Assembly (NCBI GenBank): GCA_937896265.1 | Contig: CALBMD010000008.1 | Coordinates: forward strand, 1 to 6,169 | From: an uncultured Pseudomonadota bacterium | Lineage (GTDB): Bacteria > Bdellovibrionota_B > Oligoflexia > Oligoflexales > Bog-1112 | DNA: 6,169 bases | Reading direction: 5' to 3' | In this document: piece after piece, positions 1-5,689 of the stretch | How positions within the stretch are numbered: the first letter of the stretch is position 1 | How the letters are laid out: every line of letters starts with the position of its first letter | Program-made: the position numbers and the translations under genes | The notes under the pieces: generated by a model | Told to the model about the DNA's origin: nothing | Seen by the model: the letters and a program-made list of their open reading frames with translations, nothing else | Databases searched by the model: none

Positions 1-1373
1 CCATCTGAATTAGTTAGTATAGAATTTGTGCTTGCCAAAGAACCGTTACCACTATCAATGGTAAAGTCAATTGCAGTATTGGCTAATGGATTACCAAAAG
101 CATCTTGCGCTAATATTGTCAGAGGCTGTGAAGGTGACTGTCCTGTGACAGCATTTTGACTGCTAGTAGTATAGGCACTCAAAGTAGCTAAGGTTCCAGC
201 AGTTGTCGTAACTGTTATAGTTGCCGACTGATGAGAGATAGTAGCTAAAATAACAGTATCACCTGCTATATTTGGGCAAAGAAAGCTAGGGCTTGTTGCC
301 ACACCATCGGCTGCGCTAATACTGGTGATACTAGATAAGCTACCACCCCCCGAGCTAATCTGCCAAACCACTATGACCCCTGCTACCGGATTAGCACCAC
401 TATCAGTAACCAAAACTGTCACAGGCGTATTCAACATTGTTCCGGCAACACCAAAACGAATACTACTATCAACAAATGCAATATTAGCGGCATCTCCAGG
501 CATTGGGGTCGAACTTGAACTTGTATGAATGACCAAGTTAGATTTCATCTGATCTAAAATGAGCTTAGAAAAGGTCTGAGCAACTAATTTGCTTCCCGAT
601 GAAATGCTAGAGCTGGCAAGCCCTGAACTTATCAAGCTGATCTGCGCTGAGCTATCACCAAGTTGCAAAGTATAGTCACATTGCAAGGCACGAACCGCTT
701 TTGGTTTTACCTGACAGTTTGCTTGCCGTTCGACTGTTCCAATTTTAAAAGGTAAAGTTGCAGGTCCGGTTAACGACACTTGATCAGAGAAAAGCACCTC
801 AAATTGAATCAATTCACCTACTTGATAAGAGCTTTTTAAATCTATCAAAGTGACACTAGCGACAGTCACAGAAGATTTTGATACTACAACATCTGCCTCA
901 ATAGTTTTAACTTTTTCTTTGGTTAAAGTTATCACTATGTTACCTGAAGCAGTTACAATAGTTAGCTTTGATGGAACAATCTTCCCCGATGAATCTGAAG
1001 CTTGCACGATATAAGTACAAAGTAAGACTGAAGATTCGTTGTTATTCTCACAGGAAGCTTGTCTATCATTATCTCCCCATTTAAAATCTAATAGTACAGA
1101 ACCAACATTAGAAGTTAAACTAAGGCCGGAGACAAGCTGTACATTGAGAGCTAAGTTAGCTCTAAACTCAATCTTTTCGCCAACTAAATAGGTAGCTTTA
1201 GGATTTAACAACTCTAATCCATCTACGACAAAAGATTTATCATTTTTAGCAGTATCTTCTGTCTTAGCCTGAAAAGACTGACCATCGATGACTTGTACTT
1301 TTTTACCACCGCAAGCATGAATAAATACCATGACAGCAGTCAACAAGAGAGTTAATTTTATTTTCTTAAACAT
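1..1373 (-). CDS. Surface lipoprotein with tandem Cys-pair beta domains and Big_1-like Ig domains (3' end outside window)
   Basis: Open frame of 457 codons from the ATG at 1373 to the window edge without a stop, so the C-terminus is missing. The N-terminus is a lipoprotein signal: basic MFKKIK, a hydrophobic stretch, then IHAC with Cys at residue 21 and Gly at +2, which suggests outer-membrane sorting; His at -2 is unusual for a lipobox. Residues about 48-135 and 173-248 are two copies of one module (Y-x-V-G-E-x-I-x-F near the start, then a C-x10/11-C pair, then C-x-Y-x-x-Q and a GD/SD-SS turn), resembling the YTVQAGD-type beta domain of bacterial surface proteins. Residues about 297-390 and 397-457+ look like Big_1 (invasin-type) Ig domains, with VTDSGANPVAG and AQDAFGNPLAN turns. 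AAAAGAG lies 9 nt before the start as a modest ribosome site. A structural or adhesive surface role is inferred from architecture only. Confidence 0.8.
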   Translation of the reverse strand, partial: MFKKIKLTLLLTAVMVFIHACGGKKVQVIDGQSFQAKTEDTAKNDKSFVVDGLELLNPKATYLVGEKIEFRANLALNVQLVSGLSLTSNVGSVLLDFKWGDNDRQASCENNNESSVLLCTYIVQASDSSGKIVPSKLTIVTASGNIVITLTKEKVKTIEADVVVSKSSVTVASVTLIDLKSSYQVGELIQFEVLFSDQVSLTGPATLPFKIGTVERQANCQVKPKAVRALQCDYTLQLGDSSAQISLISSGLASSSISSGSKLVAQTFSKLILDQMKSNLVIHTSSSSTPMPGDAANIAFVDSSIRFGVAGTMLNTPVTVLVTDSGANPVAGVIVVWQISSGGGSLSSITSISAADGVATSPSFLCPNIAGDTVILATISHQSATITVTTTAGTLATLSAYTTSSQNAVTGQSPSQPLTILAQDAFGNPLANTAIDFTIDSGNGSLASTNSILTNSD

Positions 1374-1655
1374 ATTAAATCACTCTTTTCGAGGTTACGT
1401 AAAACACAGTCGGATAAAACCCTTACCGCTGTAGTAAATATTGCAACACTTTATAATAATGGATTTTATTTGATTTTTAAGTCGCTACAAAATTATCCAA
1501 GACAGCAAAAAACAGCCCAGAATAGCTGTGGCTAGCATAGCGTTTTTTTGATCAAATAGTTGACATAGGAAGACGAAATGAACGCGCAAAAACTAGCGTC
1601 AACAAGTTCAAAGAAGATATAACTAAAATCAAGAAGAAGAAAATAGCATAGAGTT
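1374..1655. other. Intergenic spacer between two minus-strand surface genes
   Basis: This 282-bp spacer holds no open frame that I would call a gene. Its right part carries a hairpin with a T-tract that could end transcription of the upstream minus-strand gene. Its left part is AT-rich on the minus strand, with TATTAT and TATAAA at about 1450-1458, and probably contains the lipoprotein promoter, but I see no convincing -35 box. The two genes are therefore probably separate transcription units. Confidence 0.5.
1507..1529 (-). terminator. Candidate Rho-independent terminator after the 285-aa barrel gene
   Basis: Read on the minus strand, ACAGC pairs with GCTGT around an 8-nt loop and is followed by a run of T (complement of the A-run 1507-1512). 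The stem is only 5 bp, so it is weak. It lies about 127 nt past the stop of the upstream gene and before the lipoprotein promoter region, which is where a terminator would be expected. Confidence 0.4.
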
Positions 1656-2513
1656 TTAAAACTGCAGGCTCAACCCAGCATATTTCCCTATAAAATTGCG
1701 GCGTGGCTTTTGCTCGCTACGAGTATAGTCCCAGCGTGAGGTAGTAAAGCCACCAGAAAAACGAAAAAGACTGATTTCAATAAAAGCCCCATAGTCAAAG
1801 CTTGCTCCAGCAAGGCTTTGAGCTCCAGAGGTCGCTTTAGCAAATTGCGTATACTCACCAGCTAGGCCTAACCAATGGAGAAGATAAAGCTGTATTTCTC
1901 CACCATAATAGGCGCCTTGCATCTTACCCGCCAAAGGATCAAGAAGCTTTAGATCAGCAAATAACGCCTCATAGTGTCCATATTTTAGAACAAACAAAGA
2001 GTCCTGGATGTGCTGCCCAAATATACGAAAATTGACACCACCACGCTGAAGGGTGTTTTTTATATCTGATGCCGGAAAGCTAGCTGTCTCAGAAACTTGC
2101 GCATACTCAAGACCAAAATCGATATTTAAACTACGAACACCGAAAGTCGATGAAATAATGTTGGTTAGCCAAAGCTGTGCCTTGCCTCGATTTTCTATAG
2201 CTGAAAGATCGCTTAGCGTTGCTGTATTACCAGGCGAGGCAAGATAGTCAGCAAACTCAACAAGTCCCTTAGCTTGCGAGGCAAAAATTCCTATCTCTGG
2301 ATGAAACTTATCTGTCTGTGGATTAGAAAACATTGCGAGATAGACATCCATAAGTTTCATGCGCTCTTTGATTCTAAGCCACTCAGTCAAAGTAAAACGG
2401 GTTGACTCGCGCTCTTTCTGCACATCTACGATATAGGTCGTTACAACCTTATCAGCTATCAGAAGATGAGAAAATGACAGCAGCAAAATAGCTATGGAAG
2501 CCAAGAATTTCAT
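1656..2513 (-). CDS. Exported outer-membrane beta-barrel-like protein, unknown function
   Basis: A 285-aa protein with a clear Sec signal peptide (MKFLASIAILLLSFSHLLIA, likely cut after Ala20 before DKVV). Residues about 35-62 form a basic, amphipathic, probably helical segment rich in Arg, Glu, Leu and Met (ESTRFTLTEWLRIKERMKLM). From about residue 113 to the end there are alternating hydrophobic/polar strands with many Tyr, Phe and Gly, such as LNIDFGLEYAQV, AYYGGEIQLYLL and FDYGAFIEISLF. The last residues are GLSLQF, and a C-terminal Phe is typical of barrel proteins inserted by the BAM complex. I count roughly 8-10 possible strands. AGGA 7 nt before the ATG is a good ribosome site and supports this start. 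The gene is divergent from the protease gene. I do not recognise the family; the helical N-terminal part plus barrel recalls uncharacterised Bdellovibrio-type surface proteins, from memory only. Confidence 0.8.
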   Translation of the reverse strand: MKFLASIAILLLSFSHLLIADKVVTTYIVDVQKERESTRFTLTEWLRIKERMKLMDVYLAMFSNPQTDKFHPEIGIFASQAKGLVEFADYLASPGNTATLSDLSAIENRGKAQLWLTNIISSTFGVRSLNIDFGLEYAQVSETASFPASDIKNTLQRGGVNFRIFGQHIQDSLFVLKYGHYEALFADLKLLDPLAGKMQGAYYGGEIQLYLLHWLGLAGEYTQFAKATSGAQSLAGASFDYGAFIEISLFRFSGGFTTSRWDYTRSEQKPRRNFIGKYAGLSLQF

Positions 2514-2551
2514 ATAATCGTCCTGGGTTTGTTATATTTTTACTTTCGCCT

Positions 2552-2576
2552 AAGTCATTATGGTTTGCAATGACTT
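2552..2576. promoter_or_regulatory. Inverted repeat, candidate operator between divergent genes
   Basis: AAGTCATT at 2552-2559 and AATGACTT at 2569-2576 form perfect 8-bp arms around a 9-bp spacer, with 17 bp between arm centres. It lies about 40 bp upstream of the barrel-protein start and would overlap a possible minus-strand -35 (ATGACT) with a 16-bp spacer to TATAAC. The geometry suits a dimeric repressor or activator site; no regulator is identified. Confidence 0.4.
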
Positions 2577-2635
2577 TCAAACTAGCGATCTCAAAGCTGC
2601 CTTAGAAGTTAAGACAAACAAATCAAGATAGAGAT

Positions 2636-2661
2636 GTCTTTGGCGCGAAAGCGCCAAAGAC
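2636..2661. promoter_or_regulatory. Perfect 11-bp hairpin/palindrome with GAAA loop
   Basis: GTCTTTGGCGC (2636-2646) pairs perfectly with GCGCCAAAGAC (2651-2661) around GAAA, a GNRA tetraloop. No T-tract follows on either strand, so it is not a standard terminator. It lies 13-38 bp upstream of a TACAAT -10 box, covering where the protease promoter's -35 would be, and is 64 bp before the protease ATG. It could be a DNA operator, or an RNA hairpin in a longer 5' leader. Confidence 0.65.
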
Positions 2662-2673
2662 TAGCTAAGGTGA

Positions 2674-2682
2674 TGGTACAAT
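2674..2682 (+). promoter_or_regulatory. Possible extended -10 promoter of the protease gene
   Basis: TGG directly precedes TACAAT (5 of 6 matches to TATAAT), giving a TG-n extended -10. No -35 match exists 17 bp upstream because the hairpin occupies that stretch. Transcription would begin near 2689 and give a leader of about 37 nt that contains the ribosome site. Confidence 0.35.
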
Positions 2683-2725
2683 AAACAGATCAATATCCCA
2701 GTATTCAAATAGAAAAGGAAGAATT

Positions 2726-4423
2726 ATGACTCTGTTCATACAAACAGTTTTATGCTTGCTTTTAGCTCAAAGCACAAACCAAGCCATGGCACTTTCTCCG
2801 CTTTTTACTCACGAAGATGCTGTTGCAGATGAGTATTTGGTGTTTTTTAAAGATACTAATTCTCAATTAAGTCCGAATTTCATTGAAGGCAAAAAAGATG
2901 CTCTTCTCGAAGCTGGTGCCACTATTATTGCATCTATGCCCAATATGATGGCTATCTATGCTAGCTTTCATCCAGATCTCTTAAACACTATTCGAGCTGA
3001 TCCAGCTGTGAAGTTTGTAGAAGAAAATGCACCGATTTGGGCTGATAATGTTCGAAGCTGGGGCCTTGATCGCATCGATCAACGAGATCTTCCTTTAGAC
3101 AATATTTTTAGCCCACCAACTCACGGGGCTGGTGTCCATGCTTTTATTGTTGATTCAGGTATTAGAGGAACACATCAAGAATTTGCTGGCCGTCTTGGCG
3201 TTGGCGCTGACATGGTAAATGATGGTAATGCCCCTGATCAAGATTGCCACGGTCATGGCAGCCATGTTGCTGGCACTATAGGAGGAAACACTGCTGGTGT
3301 GGCAAATCAGGTTACATTGCATCCTGTACGCGTGCTGAACTGTCAAGGCTCTGGCAGCATCGCTGGAGCTCTTGGAGGTCTAAGCTGGGTCTTAAAGCAA
3401 AAATTTAAGCCAGCAGTTGTGAATATGTCATTATCATCGTCATTATCTCCAAGTTTTAATGAGGGCGTTGCTAACTTAGTAAAAGCTGGTTTTACTACCG
3501 TTGTAGCAGCAGGCAACAACACTCAAAACGCGTGCAACTACTCACCTGCAAGTGAACCTTTGGCTATCACTGTAGGTGCTACTAATAAAGATGACGCTAT
3601 AGCTAGTTTTTCCAATTTTGGTTCATGTGTGGACATCTTTGGCCCCGGTGATTTAATCTATTCAGCCAATGGTTTTGGGGACAGTGCCTATAGCTACAGA
3701 AGTGGTACTTCTATGGCTTCCCCACATGTGGCTGGTGCAGCAGCTCTCTTTCTTGAAACAAACCCCAAAGCCAAACCTCAAACTGTGGCCTTAGCTCTAG
3801 CCCAAGCTGCCACTGTTAATAAGATTAGTGGTTTGGGAACAGACTCACCAAACCAGCTTCTCTTTATTGGTCAAATAGATAATTTACCTCCAGTAGCTAA
3901 TGCTGGTGATAACATTTTGTTACAAGGTAAATCAGCTGTTGAACTCGATGGCTCTGGCAGCACTGATCCTAAAGGCCAAAGCCTTACCTTTCTGTGGACA
4001 CAAATGTCAGGTCCAAGCCAAGCTGCTATTGCTACTCCTTCTGCTGCTAAAACACTCGTCAGCAATCTTGTTGCAGCAAGTACACCCTATGTGTTCTCTC
4101 TTACTGTCACTAACAGCAAAGGCCAAAGCCAAAGCGATCAAGTGGTGGTCACAGTAAATCTCCAGCCTATAGTAAACGCTGGCTCTGATATGACAACAAC
4201 AGCAAACAAGATCGTTCTGACAGGTAAAGCTTCTGATCCAGATGGTGTGATAAAAAGTGTTATCTGGAGTAAAAGCAAAGGCCTCAGTGTCGTTTTTTCT
4301 GATAAAAACTCTTTGGTTACAGAGGTGAACGGGCTTAGAACTGGGGAATATATCTTTCAGCTGCAAGCTATGGATGACAGATGGGGAACAGCGATAGACA
4401 GCGTCAAAGTTATTGTCCGCTAG
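2726..4423 (+). CDS. Secreted subtilisin-family (S8, aqualysin/proteinase K type) serine protease with two PKD domains
   Basis: A 565-aa exported endopeptidase. Residues 1-22 form a signal peptide ending AMA, though its n-region has no Lys or Arg, which is unusual. Residues about 35-100 resemble the I9 inhibitor propeptide (DEYLVFFKD ... VKFVEE). The catalytic domain spans about 110-382. Catalytic Asp143 lies in VDSGI, His177 in HGHGSHVAG, Ser329 in GTSMASPHVAG, and the oxyanion Asn264 in AAGNN. Cysteines 174, 206, 270 and 301 sit where aqualysin I has its two disulfides (DCHGHG, VLNCQGSGS, NACNYSP, GSCVD), so pairs 174-206 and 270-301 are expected. Two PKD-like Ig domains follow at about 388-477 and 480-564 (both begin with a P-x-V/A-x-A-G motif). 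AAGGAAG 4 nt before the ATG supports the start, and an in-frame stop occurs upstream at 2666. It is divergent from the barrel gene. A T6 run follows the stop, without a strong hairpin. Confidence 0.95.
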   Translation: MTLFIQTVLCLLLAQSTNQAMALSPLFTHEDAVADEYLVFFKDTNSQLSPNFIEGKKDALLEAGATIIASMPNMMAIYASFHPDLLNTIRADPAVKFVEENAPIWADNVRSWGLDRIDQRDLPLDNIFSPPTHGAGVHAFIVDSGIRGTHQEFAGRLGVGADMVNDGNAPDQDCHGHGSHVAGTIGGNTAGVANQVTLHPVRVLNCQGSGSIAGALGGLSWVLKQKFKPAVVNMSLSSSLSPSFNEGVANLVKAGFTTVVAAGNNTQNACNYSPASEPLAITVGATNKDDAIASFSNFGSCVDIFGPGDLIYSANGFGDSAYSYRSGTSMASPHVAGAAALFLETNPKAKPQTVALALAQAATVNKISGLGTDSPNQLLFIGQIDNLPPVANAGDNILLQGKSAVELDGSGSTDPKGQSLTFLWTQMSGPSQAAIATPSAAKTLVSNLVAASTPYVFSLTVTNSKGQSQSDQVVVTVNLQPIVNAGSDMTTTANKIVLTGKASDPDGVIKSVIWSKSKGLSVVFSDKNSLVTEVNGLRTGEYIFQLQAMDDRWGTAIDSVKVIVR

Positions 4424-4610
4424 CTTTTTTGAGGGACCATCTGCGTGCAAAGCTTGTTTCCTCCTAACCTCTTCCCCCACGAATATAAGCGGATGCTTTG
4501 CCGCATCTCTTAGGCTGTGGTTTAGTCCTCAAAGAGCCCTGGGGAGAGGGCCCGTTTAACTAACTGTTTTTCATTCTCGTTCAACCTTCAATCGTTGGCG
4601 ATATTTTAGA
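4424..4610. other. Convergent spacer between protease and RHH gene
   Basis: This 187-bp spacer contains no supported gene. It has several short GC-richer self-complementary pieces: GATGC/GCATC around 4492-4507, overlapping an alternative GCGG/CCGC pairing, and GCCCT (4536-4540) with AGGGC (4547-4551) next to GGGCCC. The last could act as a weak terminator for the minus-strand gene. Composition looks more GC-rich than the flanks, consistent with imported DNA, but nothing recognisable is present. Confidence 0.35.
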
Positions 4611-4904
4611 TCACGATCCCATCGCTTTCTTAATCGCGTTGTCGTCGATCTTACCTTCTTTTTTCGCTTCCTCAATATGATCTGAAATGATCATTTTGAG
4701 GTATGTTTGATACCCCATGCTCTTTTTTGTGGCTAGCAACTGAAGAGCTACCTTCAATTCATCTGGAAAATTGATATAGATCGTTTTACTCTTAGCCTTC
4801 TCAAGCTTTCTTTGGGCTAAATCTGGCCTAGAAGCTTTCCAGCTATCGATCGCTTCGCCAGCCTCACGAGACAATTTATCTTCATCTTCACGTTTAATTA
4901 CCAT
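4611..4904 (-). CDS. Ribbon-helix-helix (CopG-type) antitoxin-like protein, no toxin partner visible
   Basis: A 97-aa basic, soluble protein. Residues 40-46 (KTIYINF) form the DNA-contacting strand, followed by helix A (about 47-61, PDELKVALQLLATKK) and helix B (about 65-83, starting GYQTYLKMII). The P-x-x-L plus YQT-x-[LI] pattern is typical of CopG/BrnA-type antitoxins (PF12441-like). Residues 1-38 are charged and would be the partner-binding or flexible arm. GGGGAGG 9 nt before the ATG is a strong ribosome site, so the gene looks intact and expressed. Neither the 187 bp downstream nor the 470 bp upstream holds an ORF large enough for a BrnT, RelE or HicA-type toxin, so it appears orphaned. 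It could instead be a stand-alone repressor. Convergent with the protease gene and close to mobile-element debris. Confidence 0.75.
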   Translation of the reverse strand: MVIKREDEDKLSREAGEAIDSWKASRPDLAQRKLEKAKSKTIYINFPDELKVALQLLATKKSMGYQTYLKMIISDHIEEAKKEGKIDDNAIKKAMGS

Positions 4905-4913
4905 GCTATCTTT

Positions 4914-4960
4914 CCTCCCCTATATATATTATGTATATAAATCAAGGAAATAAAGAACAA
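4914..4960 (-). promoter_or_regulatory. Promoter/ribosome-site region of the RHH gene
   Basis: On the minus strand, TTGTTC (4955-4960) and TATACA (4932-4937) are 17 bp apart and could be the -35 and -10. A run of alternating TA (4921-4939), partly palindromic, lies between the -10 and the GGGGAGG ribosome site at 4914-4920. RHH proteins usually repress their own promoter at such palindromes, so autoregulation is plausible; this is an inference. Confidence 0.4.
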
Positions 4961-5030
4961 GTCAGACGCCACCCCAAAAAGATAGATAATTCACAGACGA
5001 GATTGCATAAACGATCGGGGCTTTTTATAA

Positions 5031-5138
5031 ACCGGTTAAATTTTGAGCACCTATGGAGCTGCGCAGATATCTACCCTTGAAGTGGCTCGCTGCACAAGGA
5101 TTTCCTACTTTTTAGCGGTTACATTTTAAGGAGTATGG
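5031..5138. repeat. Imperfect direct repeat, possible insertion-sequence end
   Basis: ACCGGTTAAATTTTGAG at 5031-5047 and AGCGGTTACATTTTAAG at 5114-5130 match at 14 of 17 positions, 83 bp apart, and both are followed within a few bases by TATGG. Repeated CGGTT-A/C-ATTTT blocks inside one end recall the multiple terminal repeats of IS21-family elements. That link is from memory and no transposase gene is present. Confidence 0.35.
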
Positions 5139-5163
5139 CCGATACAGGGACAGGGCTTACTGA

Positions 5164-5179
5164 GGTGAGTCTACTCACC
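5164..5179. repeat. Short perfect palindrome
   Basis: GGTGAGT and ACTCACC are perfect 7-bp arms separated by CT. As RNA it would fold as a 6-bp stem with a UCUA loop. No T-tract follows, so a terminator is not indicated. It may be part of the intron remnant or a protein-binding site. Confidence 0.4.
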
Positions 5180-5376
5180 CAGAAGAAACCTGAAATTTTA
5201 CAAGCTAATTTGCATAATAAAATCTATAATATCTCGTCTGCCATCATGTACTGCCTGATGACAAAGCTCCGAATATAATAAATTTTTCACGGTTTTCTGT
5301 AGTCCTGCAAAAATAAATAAACTAGCCCGGAAATGCTTTCGTAAATAACATGAAACGAAGAGAAGAAAAAAGAGAC

Positions 5377-5407
5377 AGCCGTATGAGGGAGACTGTCACG
5401 TACGGCT
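5377..5407 (+). ncRNA. Group II intron domain V (catalytic hairpin)
   Basis: AGCCGTA (5377-5383) pairs perfectly with TACGGCT (5401-5407), with the catalytic AGC triad at the base. A U-G wobble (5384-5400) follows, then the two-nucleotide AC bulge (5398-5399), then an upper stem G5385-C5397, A5386-U5396, G5387-U5394, G5388-C5393 with one extra bulged G5395, and a GAGA GNRA tetraloop (5389-5392). The usual closing G-C pair below the triad is a C-C mismatch here (5376, 5408), so domain V is slightly degenerate. Confidence 0.85.
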
Positions 5408-5411
5408 CTGC

Positions 5412-5445
5412 GAGCAGTTCGAGGGGAAGTTCCTCGCGCTGACTT
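5412..5445 (+). ncRNA. Group II intron domain VI with bulged branch-point A
   Basis: GAG (5412-5414) pairs with CTT (5443-5445), CAG (5415-5417) with CTG (5439-5441), and CGAGG (5420-5424) with CCTCG (5432-5436). A5442 is left unpaired between two base pairs. It lies 7 nt from a 3' end at C5448, the normal position of the lariat branch adenosine. Confidence 0.75.
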
Positions 5446-5451
5446 TACCGC

Positions 5452-5667
5452 CTATGCGGATGATTGCTCTTTAAGATACTGATATAGCGTTTCGCGGCTA
5501 ATGCCAAATTCCCTGGCAATTTGAGTTTTGTTTTTTCCAAGAGGTACTATACCGGCGTTAACATAAAGCGACCTATTCATAACAACAGTTGGCTTCGGCG
5601 CCGATAAATTGGGAAAAACATTCAAGAGCTTTGCATCTCTTGAAAATTGAGATTTGCAGGGGATCAT
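5452..5667 (-). pseudogene. Serine resolvase/recombinase remnant, C-terminal HTH only
   Basis: A 71-codon frame whose last 25 residues (K-T-Q-I-A-R-E-F-G-I-S-R-E-T-L-Y-Q-Y-L-K) are a classic resolvase-type helix-turn-helix. The preceding APKPTVV resembles the G-R-K-P linker found between catalytic core and HTH of Tn3-type resolvases. The 120-150 residue catalytic domain with its nucleophilic Ser is absent upstream on this strand, and the ATG at 5667 has no ribosome site, so this is best read as a relic. Residues 1-22 probably are not resolvase sequence. It lies antisense to, and 3 bp from, the intron 3' end. An alternative is a small stand-alone HTH protein, which I think less likely. Confidence 0.65.
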
Positions 5668-5689
5668 ATAACTAACGGGTTAACATGTC

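Larger units (their letters stand above)
4961..5376. other. Gene-free stretch with repeats, probable mobile-DNA debris
   Basis: No gene can be supported here. The stretch contains the 8-bp palindrome AACCGGTT (5030-5037), an imperfect direct repeat (5031-5056 and 5114-5138), a short perfect palindrome (5164-5179), two small antisense-overlapping open frames that I rejected, and a purine-rich tract (5353-5374) leading into group II intron domain V. Part of it may belong to intron domains I-IV, but I could not find a GTGYG 5' end or any reverse transcriptase sequence. Confidence 0.4.
5377..5448 (+). mobile_element. 3' end of a group II intron (domains V and VI), truncated or lacking its maturase
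   Basis: The plus strand carries a recognisable domain V (5377-5407) directly followed by a domain VI hairpin (5412-5445) and an AC at 5447-5448, matching the usual AY 3' end of group II introns. Group II introns are self-splicing retroelements that normally encode a reverse transcriptase/maturase in domain IV. None is found in the roughly 950 bp between the protease and this tail, and that space also holds a minus-strand gene, so the element is most likely a 5'-truncated remnant. The 5' boundary is unknown. The intron lies antisense to the resolvase fragment whose stop is 3 bp beyond its end. Confidence 0.8.

Noticed and set aside
325..528. Plus-strand open frame inside the lipoprotein gene
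   Set aside because: It is antisense to the well-supported Ig-domain region of the lipoprotein and has no domain or ribosome site.
4421..4430. T6 run right after the protease stop as a terminator
   Set aside because: Only 4-bp stems with loops over 10 nt can be drawn upstream of it, so a Rho-independent terminator is not supported.
4441..4460. GTGCA as a possible 5' end of the group II intron
   Set aside because: It matches GTGYG at only four of five positions, no domain I motifs follow, and a minus-strand RHH gene lies between it and domain V.
4007..4480. Minus-strand open frame of 157 codons over the 3' end of the protease gene
   Set aside because: It lies opposite the PKD domains, has a Cys/His/Ser-rich composition typical of a shadow frame, and shows no ribosome site or recognisable domain.
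5135..5278. Small plus-strand open frame of 47 codons beginning MADTGTGL
   Set aside because: AAGGAG ends one base before its ATG, too close for initiation. I recognise no domain, and the frame overlaps another open frame on the opposite strand.
5201..5391. Minus-strand open frame without an ATG, ending CHQAVHDGRRDIIDF...MQISL
   Set aside because: It looks protein-like by eye, but has no good start codon, overlaps the opposing frame and runs into the intron domain V. An open stretch this short is expected by chance in AT-rich DNA.
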